64,000 nucleotides of DNA from Lactonifactor longoviformis DSM 17459 (GTDB lineage: Bacteria; Bacillota; Clostridia; Lachnospirales; Lachnospiraceae). This document shows positions 26,486 to 35,999 of this stretch, piece by piece; position 1 is the first letter of the stretch, and the number at the start of each line of letters is the position of its first letter. The stretch is taken from positions 1 to 64,000 of the forward strand of contig NZ_FQVI01000025.1 in assembly GCF_900129135.1 (NCBI RefSeq), given 5' to 3'. The notes below the pieces were generated by a model. It was not told the origin of the DNA and searched no databases. It saw only the letters and a list, made by a program, of their open reading frames with translations. The position numbers and the translations under genes are program-made.

Positions 26486-27246
26486 GGGCAAATCATCCTT
26501 TCCACAAATGATATAAATACTGCAAGCAGGGCGCCTACAATGCCGATGGCAATCATCGCCACAAGAACCAGCGCAGTATCACCGCTGTCCATCCCTCTGG
26601 TAATCAGAAAACCTACACCTGATTTTGCCCCCAGCATCTCCGCCGCCAGCACAACCATCCAACCGGTGCTGATAGAAGTCTTAATTCCCGCGAGAATGGT
26701 AGGCAGCGCTGAAGGTACAGCAATCTCAAACAAAAGCTGCCTGGAATTGGCATGGAATACCGTTCCCACATCCAGGTAAAGCTGTTCCACGCGCTCCATT
26801 CCTGACTGTGTGTTTACGATCACCGGAACTATGGAACCGATTACTACAATTAATATTTTTGGGGTCTCGCCAATCCCAAACCATATGGTAATAAGAGGGA
26901 TCCACGCCAAAGGGGGAATGGGACGCAGCATATTAAATATGGATCCAAAAACTGACTTGCCGGTCCTGCTCCAACCGATTAGAATCCCGAATAAGATACC
27001 CGCAGACCAGGAAATTAATAAGGCTGTCATAACTCTGCGCAGGCTGGCCAGGATGTGTCCGAAAAAGCTGAGTCTCATAATAGGCTTGTCAAATGTATCC
27101 GCAAACCTGGACCAGGTCTCTGCCGGTGTGGGGATCAGATCCGGCCGATTCCCGGAAACTCCCATCCACAGGACCAGGAGGCATGCAATAGAGACAGCCG
27201 GCAGAACAGCATACAGAATTTCTAAAAACAGATTTCTTTGCTTCAT
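26467..27246 (-). CDS. ABC transporter permease, SsuC/TauC type (second of two)
   Basis: A 259-residue permease with about six membrane helices and the binding-protein-dependent transport motif (EAA-like segment around [19 protein letters not shown]). Its ATG overlaps the stop of the first permease (ATGA). It is related to but clearly different from that neighbour, so the membrane channel is probably a heterodimer. Confidence 0.9.
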   Translation of the reverse strand: MKQRNLFLEILYAVLPAVSIACLLVLWMGVSGNRPDLIPTPAETWSRFADTFDKPIMRLSFFGHILASLRRVMTALLISWSAGILFGILIGWSRTGKSVFGSIFNMLRPIPPLAWIPLITIWFGIGETPKILIVVIGSIVPVIVNTQSGMERVEQLYLDVGTVFHANSRQLLFEIAVPSALPTILAGIKTSISTGWMVVLAAEMLGAKSGVGFLITRGMDSGDTALVLVAMIAIGIVGALLAVFISFVERMICPWLRKK

Positions 27247-28052
27247 CGTGTTCTACCTCCCCATTTCACAATTTTCTTCTCCGCGAATTCCAGCAGCGCT
27301 GTCATAATAGCCCCGATAACGCCGATCACCAGCATGCCCAGAACGATAATATCCGGTCTGGCAAAGGCGCGCCCCATAAGGATCATGTAGCCCAGTCCCG
27401 CACTGGAGGCAAGCATTTCGGCCGCCACCAGTGTAGACCATGAATTCCCCAGGGCTACCCGGATTCCGGCAAAGGTAATGGGAAGGGAGGAAGGAATTCC
27501 TACTTTTATAAAAATCGTAAAGTTGGTGGCGCCAAATGTTTTCGCCACATTGATGAGTACAGGGCTGGTCTGCTTGATTCCCGTATAAGAATTAATCACA
27601 CAGGGAATAAACGCTGAGAAAAATATAATAAATGCCTGTGCCTTCAGTCCAATCCCCAGCCACAGGATCGTTAAGGGGATCCAGGAAATAGGGGGAATGG
27701 GGCGTATGATTTCAAACAGGGGGGTGACAAAGCGATCCACCCACCGGTACCACCCCATAAGCCAGCCCAGTGGAATTCCCAGAATTAATGCAGTGAAAAG
27801 CCCCAGCAGAGACACCCGTAAACTGGAAAACACATTGACCTGCAGCGTATTGCCGTCCGGCGCTGTCTCAGCAATTTTTACAAAAAACAGCTTTATAATG
27901 TCTGTAGGCGCCGCCAGATACTTGGAATTAATAATACCGCTTACTACCAGCAGCTGCCAGATGACAAAAAAACCGGCAATTCCCAACACTGACAGCAAAG
28001 CGTACTTTGTACTGCCGTCCGCGAATTTATTTTTCTTTGTTTTTTTATCCAT
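27243..28052 (-). CDS. ABC transporter permease, SsuC/TauC type (first of two)
   Basis: A 269-residue inner-membrane permease with six predicted helices and the EAA-type cytoplasmic loop around FIKVGIPSSLPITFAGIR. The ATG at 28052 is preferred over one two codons upstream because AGAGGA is eight bases away. It follows the binding-protein gene by 24 bases. SsuC/TauC relatives import sulfonates, taurine, nitrate, thiamine precursors or aromatic acids. Confidence 0.9.
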   Translation of the reverse strand: MDKKTKKNKFADGSTKYALLSVLGIAGFFVIWQLLVVSGIINSKYLAAPTDIIKLFFVKIAETAPDGNTLQVNVFSSLRVSLLGLFTALILGIPLGWLMGWYRWVDRFVTPLFEIIRPIPPISWIPLTILWLGIGLKAQAFIIFFSAFIPCVINSYTGIKQTSPVLINVAKTFGATNFTIFIKVGIPSSLPITFAGIRVALGNSWSTLVAAEMLASSAGLGYMILMGRAFARPDIIVLGMLVIGVIGAIMTALLEFAEKKIVKWGGRTR

Positions 28053-28076
28053 TGTCATTTCCTCTATGATTATGAG

Positions 28077-29252
28077 TTAATAATTCCATCTTCCGGCCTC
28101 TGTCATTTCCTTGTGAACCTCTTGGGCAATGCTTGGATCAAACATGTTGTTGTCCAGCACGAATTCCCGATCTTTGTCTGTATACTTTCCGGTGTTAATA
28201 AAAAAGTCCAGGGTGACCAGCAGATCAGATTCGGCCTTGGTAACCGCCCGCTTTGTGTAAGGCTCATACTCTACGGTAGTATCCAGCTGTTCCATGACAT
28301 CATCCAGCGTCGGGCTGTTTCTCCTTTCGCAGATATATTTTGCAGTTTCCTCGTCACAGGCAATCCCCTCAATCTCACAAGTTTCCAGATAGTATCCTTC
28401 TGCCTCTTCCATATTGTCCGCAATCCACTCGCTGGCTCTGTAATATACTTCATAAAACTTTTTAACAGCATCCCTTTTATTTTCCAGGGCGTCTGCCGTT
28501 GCGCAGATACCGCATTCAATTAAGTCACCTGTAATATCCAGACCGCTGACCTTTTTGTATCCTGCCTTCTCAGCTTCCAGAGCTACGGAAAGGGACAGAC
28601 ACACACCATCTCCCTCACCGGCTTTGAAGGCGGTGAATCCTGTGCTGTTATCCATATTGACCATTGTAATATCCTTATCTTCCAGTCCAAGGAGAGACAG
28701 GGTGGAATTCAGCACTATATTTGTGGTGGTGCCCACAGGGAGCAGCCATTCCGTTCCGGCCCATTCTTCTGCTGTACCATATAATTCCTCTGCTCCCTCT
28801 ACCTTTCCTTTTCCGGCTTTATAGATGGGAGAGTCCTCACGGGTGTACAGATTCAAAACCGCATCATATTCGCAGTTGCCGATGCAGTACACATCATATC
28901 CCAGCATACCCACGAGAACTCCGGGGCTGCCTGTGGTAGCAATATCCCAGCTCTCATTGGCCTCCATCATGGCGGGACCGCTGGTAAAGGAAGAATACTC
29001 CAGATCAATATTCAGTTCATCAAACCAGCCCTTTTCGTCCGCAATATAAATGGGGAGGGAATGCATAACTCCGGAGAAATATGCAATATCCAGAGTCTGT
29101 CTCTCGTCCAGGGGCTCTATATCCCAGGTTGTTTTAGAGTCTTTTGGGGCCGTTGCTTTAGTTTCCTTTTTGGAGGAAGATCCCTCACCGCATCCTGCAA
29201 TACCTCCCATCGCCAATGACATTGCCAATGTAAACGCCAGCACCTTTTTCAT
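28077..29252 (-). CDS. ABC transporter substrate-binding lipoprotein, NMT1/SsuA type
   Basis: A 391-residue lipoprotein with lipobox GIAGC (Cys at about 21), a Ser/Lys-rich linker, and an SsuA/THI5-type periplasmic-binding fold beginning LDIAYFSGVMHSLPIYIADE. It delivers the substrate to the two-permease importer. AAAGGAG precedes the ATG. The C-terminal third is acidic. The family includes sulfonate, taurine, nitrate and pyrimidine-precursor binders, so the ligand is not fixed by sequence. Confidence 0.88.
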   Translation of the reverse strand: MKKVLAFTLAMSLAMGGIAGCGEGSSSKKETKATAPKDSKTTWDIEPLDERQTLDIAYFSGVMHSLPIYIADEKGWFDELNIDLEYSSFTSGPAMMEANESWDIATTGSPGVLVGMLGYDVYCIGNCEYDAVLNLYTREDSPIYKAGKGKVEGAEELYGTAEEWAGTEWLLPVGTTTNIVLNSTLSLLGLEDKDITMVNMDNSTGFTAFKAGEGDGVCLSLSVALEAEKAGYKKVSGLDITGDLIECGICATADALENKRDAVKKFYEVYYRASEWIADNMEEAEGYYLETCEIEGIACDEETAKYICERRNSPTLDDVMEQLDTTVEYEPYTKRAVTKAESDLLVTLDFFINTGKYTDKDREFVLDNNMFDPSIAQEVHKEMTEAGRWNY

Positions 29253-29291
29253 AGTTTTTTCTCCTTTCTATGTTTGCTTTTTCTTAGTGGT

Positions 29292-30101
29292 TTACATATA
29301 TTGCACAAAATTATAGACACAAATTAGTATAATAATCAGCATGACCGCAATAAAAAGCTTATTCACTGTATGTGAATCAATTTTACTGTTCACTCTTCTC
29401 CCCGCTGCTCCCCCTAATATTCCAAATATCACCATTCCCAGCAGAAGCGCCGGACGGACAGCCGGCAAATTCCCTTTCACCGCTGTGAAAATCAAACTGC
29501 TGACCTGGGATATGAGTATAATATATAAGGAATTCTGAACAGCCACTTTTGTCTCCATGGAGAAGCAAAAGTAAAGAAGAACCAGATTGATCGGTCCCCC
29601 TCCAATTCCTAAAAAAGAGGACATAATCCCTAGTATAATTCCTATGCATGCACAGATACTTTTGCCGGTAATGTGCCTTGTGTGAATTCTATGTTTTTGC
29701 AGTGTATAGCACAGTGTCCCTATGGTAAGGACAAACAGGGCCGCGGACTGAACCGCGCCGATCCGCCCCGCATCAGAAAACCAGCGGTTCAGTGCTTCGA
29801 AGAGGCATTTTCCCAGGCAGCCGCCTGCGGCTGCCCCTATCCCCAGATACGTACTGACTTTATAGTCAATACGGGAGTCCCCCTTAACATGAACGCTTAC
29901 TACGGAATAGCATGTCATGGACAGTACCGTACACCCTGATAAGAAGCTGACAGTGCCCGCATCCATGAGCTGAAAAGAATCCAGTACGGGTTTTATAATT
30001 ACTCCGCCTCCGATTCCGCAGACAGCGCCAAGAACAGAAGCCAGAAAACTGATCAGATAAATTATGAGCAGCGAGGAGTCATACATTTTGCAGATCATCA
30101 T
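29292..30101 (-). CDS. TSUP (TauE/SafE)-family membrane exporter
   Basis: A 269-residue protein with about eight helices and duplicated TSUP motifs (GAVCGIGGGVIIKP in the first half, SSFLGIGGGPINL in the second). The family exports sulfite, sulfoacetate or other organic anions. It overlaps the end of the LarA-type gene by 23 bases. The start may be the ATG at 30086, since the annotated one sits directly on the AAGG. The combination with a sulfonate-type importer in one operon hints at a sulfonated substrate. Confidence 0.85.
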   Translation of the reverse strand: MMICKMYDSSLLIIYLISFLASVLGAVCGIGGGVIIKPVLDSFQLMDAGTVSFLSGCTVLSMTCYSVVSVHVKGDSRIDYKVSTYLGIGAAAGGCLGKCLFEALNRWFSDAGRIGAVQSAALFVLTIGTLCYTLQKHRIHTRHITGKSICACIGIILGIMSSFLGIGGGPINLVLLYFCFSMETKVAVQNSLYIILISQVSSLIFTAVKGNLPAVRPALLLGMVIFGILGGAAGRRVNSKIDSHTVNKLFIAVMLIIILICVYNFVQYM

Positions 30102-31533
30102 CCTTCATACACAGATGAACAGCCCCCAGCTTAAATGTCTTGGGAAGTGCCAGTATCTTCGGATCTCCGCCCACATATTTCTTTTTCGCGTCTGCCAGTG
30201 CCTCCTCAAAGGTTGCTCTCGTCTTAAGTCCCATTCCCCGGGCAATTCCCGGCTCCTGGGCTCCCACAATATAGATCGCCGATGTATTTTCCTCTGCGAT
30301 ATGCCCGCAGCTCATCATGCTGAATCCATGGAAGGGGTGGAACGCGTTGGCAAAACGGTATTTCCGGATATATTCTTCCTTTGTGGCAAAGTACTCTCCG
30401 TAGCGGTTCATGTCCGGCAGAATATTCATATAGTCATGCTGAAACAACTCATACAATTCCCTCAGATACGGCCACCTTTCATCGTGGAAGTAGCCGTTGC
30501 AGACCGAGGAACAGATAATCACGCACCGGTCGCTCATAATACGTTTATGCCGGATCACCTGGGCAGACAGTGCCTGCATCATCTGAATGGGATTGGTTCC
30601 CATGCCGTTTCCGTAGTGGAAGTCCTGAGGCATACCGAACACCAGAACATTATATTTCTGCTCGGCAAAGGGTACATAGGTTCTGATATTTGCTGTCTTC
30701 CAGCTTCGCCTCTGCATCTCGGCAGCATAGCCGGAATTAATCTCTATCTGTCTGGAATACGTATCCAGCACTGCGTCACAGCAGAAAAATGGATGTCCCA
30801 TCTTTTCTTCCATGTGCCTGCCAATCTCGTCAAACTTCGTCCGCATCAGGGAATGCCCGGAGACCGGCGTAAAGTCCGGACGGTGCATCACCTGGGGGAC
30901 ATGGTGGGACGCAATGCTTCTCCAGTGGGTAATGCCTGTGGAGCAATGTTTGTATCCCCCTGAATATCCCCCGTAGGGATTTCCCTGGGTATGGCCTATG
31001 AGTATAGGGATATCACACTCGTATACATACCGGTTCATGATAACCGGATCCCCCCGTCCGGTAGTTCCCAGGTCCACCAGGTGATCATAGTCCTCCGAAT
31101 CGTGACTGGTAATCTGATTCGTATAGTAGAATTCATCAAACAGTTCCTTCCCAAGGATCTGTTTCATCTCAGGCACCGTCGTTCTGGGGTGCAGTCCGTT
31201 GGAAAACAGAAGCAGAATGTCATTTTTTTCAACGCCTGCGGCATATAGCTCTTCCAGCATTACCTTAATTGCAACTTTTCTGTGGGAAGTGGCCTGGCAG
31301 CCGCCTTTCACAATATCCGGGATTACAAAAACCACCTTGCTTCCCTTATGGGCCAGCTTCCCAAGAGGCTCCATTCCAATAGGGCTGCGCACAGACTCCC
31401 TTGTGCGTTCAATAATCTCAGCTTCCGGAATATGGGGGGGATCGGGAACGGTTTCCCCGGGGATAAATACATCTGCTGTATCCGGCAGTTCGGCTGTCAT
31501 TGTGCCATGCCCATACTCAAACTCAACGTTCAT
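30079..31533 (-). CDS. LarA-family nickel-pincer racemase/epimerase homologue
   Basis: A 484-residue protein of the lactate racemase (DUF2088/LarA) family, somewhat longer than LarA. Residues matching the known active site are visible: His115 in NGLHP and His181 in IGHTQG, with the same 66-residue spacing as LarA His108/His174, then Lys195 in SGGYKH and His211, sixteen apart like LarA Lys184/His200, which hold the nickel cofactor. LarA relatives also racemise malate, other 2-hydroxy acids and gluconate-type acids. It overlaps the preceding TIM-like gene by 4 bases. Cofactor genes larB/C/E are not in the window. Confidence 0.85.
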   Translation of the reverse strand: MNVEFEYGHGTMTAELPDTADVFIPGETVPDPPHIPEAEIIERTRESVRSPIGMEPLGKLAHKGSKVVFVIPDIVKGGCQATSHRKVAIKVMLEELYAAGVEKNDILLLFSNGLHPRTTVPEMKQILGKELFDEFYYTNQITSHDSEDYDHLVDLGTTGRGDPVIMNRYVYECDIPILIGHTQGNPYGGYSGGYKHCSTGITHWRSIASHHVPQVMHRPDFTPVSGHSLMRTKFDEIGRHMEEKMGHPFFCCDAVLDTYSRQIEINSGYAAEMQRRSWKTANIRTYVPFAEQKYNVLVFGMPQDFHYGNGMGTNPIQMMQALSAQVIRHKRIMSDRCVIICSSVCNGYFHDERWPYLRELYELFQHDYMNILPDMNRYGEYFATKEEYIRKYRFANAFHPFHGFSMMSCGHIAEENTSAIYIVGAQEPGIARGMGLKTRATFEEALADAKKKYVGGDPKILALPKTFKLGAVHLCMKDDDLQNV

Positions 31534-32384
31534 GCGTCCTCTCCTTTCTGTTCTCCTAAGTATAAGTGTACAATTTCCAGGTATTCCTCCGGGTAGAATC
31601 CAATGTTATCCGAAAAGTGTGTCAGTGCAATCAATCCGCCGTCAATTTCCTCAATGGATGCCAGCATCTTTGCATTATCCGCCTTTAGGCCTCCGCCGTA
31701 TACCACGTCCATGCCGTCCGTTTTTTCTTTAATAAATCTCGCAACCTTCGTTATGTACTCTTTACCGGCCGGCGTCTTCCCGGGGCCTATGGACCATATG
31801 GGCTCATATCCGATGACAACACCCTCTTTGTCCACACCTTTCAGCCCTGTCTCCAGCTGTTCCCCCAGAACCTCTTCCCACCGGTACTGCTCCGCAGCTG
31901 ATTCACCAATACAGTACAGAACCTTTAGGCCTGCCGCCTGGGCACATAAGATTTCTTCGTTCAGCAGGCCATTTACCGCTATGGGATCCGATATCCCGGC
32001 TTTTTTCAGCACTCCCTTTTTGTCATTTCGCTCCTCGCAGTGGCCGATTAAAGTGGCCCCGCATCCCATGGCCTTCACAACAGACGCAGTACGGTTTGTA
32101 GTAAATGCGCCGAAGTTCCCTCCTACGGCAGCATCCTCTCTGTAGACACCCTGGCTTCCTATGATTACCGGACTGTCCTTTTCCAGAGCCTCCACCGCAT
32201 TCATGAGATGTGCCTCCGGAAAAAAATGGATAAACTCGGCCTCCTCCTTTCTGTATTTTTTTAGTCCTTCCTGGGTGTTTTTTATTATATAAGAAGCCCA
32301 TTCCGGCAGCTCTGCAAGACTGTTTACACCCCCGTATTCCTTGGTAATATCGAATCTTTTCAGGTTCAAAAAAATATGCTTCAT
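31530..32384 (-). CDS. Triosephosphate isomerase homologue, possibly a tetrulose-phosphate isomerase
   Basis: A 284-residue TIM-barrel isomerase. Catalytic residues are kept: Asn7, Lys9, His115 and Glu194 (YEPIWSIGPGKTPA). The motif around the histidine is GHCEERN rather than the usual GHSERR, the barrel has extra segments, and the C-terminal part is divergent. This resembles paralogues such as erythrulose-1-phosphate isomerases of polyol operons more than the housekeeping glycolytic enzyme. It lies 3 bases after the E3 gene, and its stop overlaps the LarA-type start. Confidence 0.8.
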   Translation of the reverse strand: MKHIFLNLKRFDITKEYGGVNSLAELPEWASYIIKNTQEGLKKYRKEEAEFIHFFPEAHLMNAVEALEKDSPVIIGSQGVYREDAAVGGNFGAFTTNRTASVVKAMGCGATLIGHCEERNDKKGVLKKAGISDPIAVNGLLNEEILCAQAAGLKVLYCIGESAAEQYRWEEVLGEQLETGLKGVDKEGVVIGYEPIWSIGPGKTPAGKEYITKVARFIKEKTDGMDVVYGGGLKADNAKMLASIEEIDGGLIALTHFSDNIGFYPEEYLEIVHLYLGEQKGEDA

Positions 32385-32387
32385 GCT

Positions 32388-33791
32388 TTACCCCCTTGTC
32401 TTTCTATTGCCCGTATGTATGGCACGGTTCTGCGCCGCCAAAGCTGCCTCCCGGACACATTCACTCAGCGTAGGATGCGCATGAATAGTATCAATGAGCT
32501 CATCTGCAGTAGCCTCCAGTTTTATAGCCAGGGCAGCTTCGGCGATCAGCTCCGTAGCCTGCGGCCCGTATACATGTACCCCCAGCAGCTCACCGTATGG
32601 TTCCCCCGTCAGTACTTTGACCATCCCGGTGTCCTGCCGGTAAATTAAAGCCCTGCCGTTGGCTGCCATAGGAAATACTCCGGCCCGATATGATATATTT
32701 TTTTCCCGCAGCTCTTCCTCCGTGAAGCCCACACCTGCCAGCTCAGGAAAGGAATATACTCCGCCCGGACATATACTTCCGTCAAAGCTGCGGGACCCTC
32801 CCATGCAATTTTCAGCTGCAATTATCCCCTGCTCTGACGCCGCGTGGGCAAGCATCAACTGTCCGTTGCAGTCTCCCACCGCATAGATATTCTCAGCGCT
32901 GGTTCTCATAAAAGCATCTGTCAGAATTGCTCTTTCCGCCCTGACGCCTGCTTTCTCCAGATTCAGCCCTTTCAGGCTCGCCTTTCTTCCTATACATAAG
33001 AGTATTGTTTCCGCTTCCAGGGTTATCTGTGTATGTTCCTGCTCCACACAGCAGGCGCACATATCACCTTTTTTCTCAAAACTGCAGACTTTCGCTCCAG
33101 TCATAATGCGAATGCCTCTGTGTTCCATGTCTGCCTTCAGCTTTTCCGACAATGTCCTGTCCATGTTAGGCAATATATTTCCTGCCATTTCCACTACTGT
33201 GATTTTGGTGCCGAACTCGTGGTACGCGGTCGCCAGTTCTACGCCGATCACCCCTCCCCCTACGATCACCATACTGTCAGGTACCTTTTCCAGAGAGAGG
33301 GCTGCCGTACTGTCAATGCAGATGTCTCCCCCGGCTCCCGGGATAGGCGGCACCAGAGGCTCAGCACCCGTTGCAAGAATAAAGAAATCACTGGAAACCC
33401 TTTGTTTTTGGCCATCCGCCATGTTGACACAGACCGTATGGGGATCCAGAAAGCCCGCCAAACCGTACAATACTCTTATTTTGTTGGTTCGCATTAACCC
33501 CTCAACCCCCAAGACCAGTCTGTCAATTACACTCCTTCTCCGTTCCTGAACCATACTCCAGTCCAGATGCGGTGAGGCCACAACGCCGATTCCGGCGGAC
33601 GCTCCTGCCTCGTGATATACATGGGCACTGTCCAGCAGTGCTTTGGTGGGAATACAGCCGATATTCAGGCAGGTACCCCCCATCCGTTTCTTTTCAATCA
33701 GGGTTACTTCCGCCCCCAGCTGCGCTGCCCGTATGGCAGCCACATAACCTCCCGGGCCTCCCCCTATCACTGTAACGCTTTTCTTATCCAT
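32388..33791 (-). CDS. lpdA: Dihydrolipoyl dehydrogenase (E3)
   Basis: A 467-residue flavoprotein. FAD-binding GGGPGGYVAA is at 10-19, the redox disulfide GGTCLNIGCIPTK at about 38-50, the NAD-binding GGGVIGVELA near 178, and the C-terminal active-site HAHPTLSE. It reoxidises the E2 lipoyl arm. CGGAGGGAG precedes the ATG. It is followed at once by the TIM-like gene in the same operon. Confidence 0.93.
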   Translation of the reverse strand: MDKKSVTVIGGGPGGYVAAIRAAQLGAEVTLIEKKRMGGTCLNIGCIPTKALLDSAHVYHEAGASAGIGVVASPHLDWSMVQERRRSVIDRLVLGVEGLMRTNKIRVLYGLAGFLDPHTVCVNMADGQKQRVSSDFFILATGAEPLVPPIPGAGGDICIDSTAALSLEKVPDSMVIVGGGVIGVELATAYHEFGTKITVVEMAGNILPNMDRTLSEKLKADMEHRGIRIMTGAKVCSFEKKGDMCACCVEQEHTQITLEAETILLCIGRKASLKGLNLEKAGVRAERAILTDAFMRTSAENIYAVGDCNGQLMLAHAASEQGIIAAENCMGGSRSFDGSICPGGVYSFPELAGVGFTEEELREKNISYRAGVFPMAANGRALIYRQDTGMVKVLTGEPYGELLGVHVYGPQATELIAEAALAIKLEATADELIDTIHAHPTLSECVREAALAAQNRAIHTGNRKTRG

Positions 33792-33805
33792 CTGTTCTCC
33801 CTCCG

Positions 33806-34984
33806 CTAGGCCAGCATCATCACCGGATCGTCCAGCAAATCCTTGATTGCCTTCAGCAATTTTGCTGCTGCCGCGCCGTCAAATACTGTGTGATCAAATG
33901 ACAGAGAAATCTGCATACAGGTTCTGACACATATTTCATGTTCCACCACTGCCGCTGTCTCTTTCATACAGCCCACCCCGAGAATCAGGCATTCCGGGGA
34001 ATTAATTATGGGGTCAAAGGACTCAATTCCAAACATCCCCACGTTGGAAACGGAAAAGGTTCCCCCGCTCATATCCTCCGCGGATAACTGTCCGTTTCTG
34101 GCCTTCTCTGTCAGGGATCCGAATTCACCAGCCAGTTCAAAGATTCCCTTTTGATCCGCCTTCTTAAGCACCGGAACAAGGAGTCCGTCAGGGGTATCCA
34201 CAGCCACACCGATATTGATATCCTCCTTTATACAGAATCCTCCCTCCTGTGTAATACAATTCATGTGGGGATATACCCTCAGCGCAGCGGCGCAGGCTTT
34301 GACAATAATTTCGTTGTACGACACTCTGGTCTGTTTTTTTAACTTTTCGCGGAAGGCAATTAAGTTCTCACAGTCAACGGTGGTTACCAGAGTCACCCGC
34401 GGCTTATGATTCACGCTATCCAGCATATGTCTCGCAATTGCTTTTCTCCTTGGAGTAAAAGGTACGAAGACAGATGATTCCCGTGGAACAGGCGGCTCAT
34501 ACCTGAGAACATCCGCTTTCACAATTCTTTTTCCTTCCTCTTCCGGAGAAAGCTCCTCAATGGGAATTCCTAAGTCTTCCGCCATCTTCTTCGCCAGTGG
34601 TGAGATACGCACCTTCCCTTTTTTTCTCTCCTGTCCGGCAGCCTTTCCTCCCGGCTTCCTCTCAGGGACGTCCGCCGTACCAGGTCCCGGCTTAGGTTCT
34701 GCACTTGCTTTGTTCTGATCTGCCGTCTCCTCTGTATACTCTTCCCCCTCCTCCAGCAGGATCGCAATCTTCTCCTGACAGGGCACGGTATCCCCGGGAT
34801 GTACCAGGAGCTTGTACACGATACCGCCATCTGTCGCAAAGATATCCTGAACAGCTTTGTCTGTCTCTGCCCGCAGCACAATCTGTTCCTTTTCCACCTT
34901 ATCCCCGGGTTTTATGAGCCATTCGTCTATCACTCCCTCTTCCATATTCATTCCGATTTTAGGCAAAACTAAGTATTTCGGCAT
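33806..34984 (-). CDS. E2 dihydrolipoamide acyltransferase of a 2-oxoacid/acetoin-type dehydrogenase
   Basis: A 392-residue protein. A single lipoyl domain (residues 1-75, lipoyl Lys43 in TDKAV) is followed by a charged Pro/Lys-rich linker, a short E3/E1-binding domain (VRISPLAKKMAEDLGIP near 120), and the acyltransferase domain ending in the catalytic SFDHTVFDG. The start ATG at 34984 is preceded by GAGGAGGGGG. Substrate (acetoin, pyruvate or another 2-oxoacid) cannot be decided. The catabolic setting makes acetoin-type or another specialised complex as likely as pyruvate dehydrogenase. Confidence 0.92.
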   Translation of the reverse strand: MPKYLVLPKIGMNMEEGVIDEWLIKPGDKVEKEQIVLRAETDKAVQDIFATDGGIVYKLLVHPGDTVPCQEKIAILLEEGEEYTEETADQNKASAEPKPGPGTADVPERKPGGKAAGQERKKGKVRISPLAKKMAEDLGIPIEELSPEEEGKRIVKADVLRYEPPVPRESSVFVPFTPRRKAIARHMLDSVNHKPRVTLVTTVDCENLIAFREKLKKQTRVSYNEIIVKACAAALRVYPHMNCITQEGGFCIKEDINIGVAVDTPDGLLVPVLKKADQKGIFELAGEFGSLTEKARNGQLSAEDMSGGTFSVSNVGMFGIESFDPIINSPECLILGVGCMKETAAVVEHEICVRTCMQISLSFDHTVFDGAAAAKLLKAIKDLLDDPVMMLA

Positions 34985-34998
34985 AGAATCCCCCCTCC

Positions 34999-35982
34999 TC
35001 AATCATTGGATAAGCTTTTATGAACCGCGTTTATCACATCTGAAACATCCGGCAGTACAGCGGATTCCAGAACCGCATTATATGGAATCGGAATATTCAG
35101 GGCACCCACCCGAAGGGGAGGGGCATCCAGAAGATCGAAGGCTCTCTCATTGATCTCCGCCACAATATCACTTCCCATACCCCCACGTTTGCAGGCTTCA
35201 TGGACTACAATGACCCTGCCTGTTTTTTCAATGGAAGCAACTACCGTATCATAATCCAGGGGCAGAAGTGTCCGCAGATCGATTACCTCGCAGGATATTC
35301 CTTCCTTTTCCAGTTTTTCTGCTGCCTGGAGACAGGTTTTCACCATACTGGAATAAGTCACCAGGGTAACATCCTGTCCCTCCCGGGAAACAGCAGCCTT
35401 CCCTATCTCCACCAGGTAATCCTCTCCGTCCGGGACCTCCCCCTTGACCGCATAGGTTCGTTTGTTCTCAAAAAACATAACAGGATTATTGTCTCTTATC
35501 GCTGCTTTCAGCAGCCCCTTGCAGTCGGCAGGTGTATAGGGTGCTACAATTTTCAGGCCCGGCACATGGTTGAACCAGGCTTCCAGGGACTGGCTGTGCT
35601 GCGCGGCCTGCCCTCCGCCGGCACCTATCGGAACCCGTATGACCAGAGGCATTTCTACATTTCCTCCAAACATATACCGCATCTTTGCCGCCATATTGAC
35701 GATCTGATCCATGGCAAGGGTAACCCAGTCGCAAAACATAATTTCCACTACAGGGCGCATGCCGGTAGCTGCTGCTCCTACTCCCATCCCGGTAAATCCC
35801 GGCTCAGATATGGGAGTGTCAATTACCCGTTCCAGCCCAAACCTGTCCGCCAGACCCATGGTTACGCCGAAGGGATTTCCTTTCACGCCGTCATCGCACC
35901 CCATAATGAATACGCCGGCGTCCCGCTCCATCTCCTCAGCAAAGGCCTCGTTTAAAGCTTCTCTCACTGTTTTTATGCTCAT
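34999..35982 (-). CDS. E1 component beta subunit, thiamine-dependent dehydrogenase
   Basis: A 327-residue transketolase-like beta subunit of the AcoB/PdhB type. Motifs IGCDDGVKGNPFG, DTPISEPGFTGMGVGAA and RVPIGAGGGQAAQHSQS are characteristic. The C-terminal domain begins near VTLVTYSSM. It is co-transcribed with E1alpha 17 bases upstream and E2 downstream, and forms the alpha2-beta2 E1 enzyme. Confidence 0.92.
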   Translation of the reverse strand: MSIKTVREALNEAFAEEMERDAGVFIMGCDDGVKGNPFGVTMGLADRFGLERVIDTPISEPGFTGMGVGAAATGMRPVVEIMFCDWVTLAMDQIVNMAAKMRYMFGGNVEMPLVIRVPIGAGGGQAAQHSQSLEAWFNHVPGLKIVAPYTPADCKGLLKAAIRDNNPVMFFENKRTYAVKGEVPDGEDYLVEIGKAAVSREGQDVTLVTYSSMVKTCLQAAEKLEKEGISCEVIDLRTLLPLDYDTVVASIEKTGRVIVVHEACKRGGMGSDIVAEINERAFDLLDAPPLRVGALNIPIPYNAVLESAVLPDVSDVINAVHKSLSND

Positions 35983-35999
35983 AACACTTCTCCCTCTTT

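Noticed and set aside
31530-32384. Housekeeping glycolytic triosephosphate isomerase
   Set aside because: The motif around the catalytic His is atypical and there is no gap/pgk/eno context; a specialised paralogue fits better.
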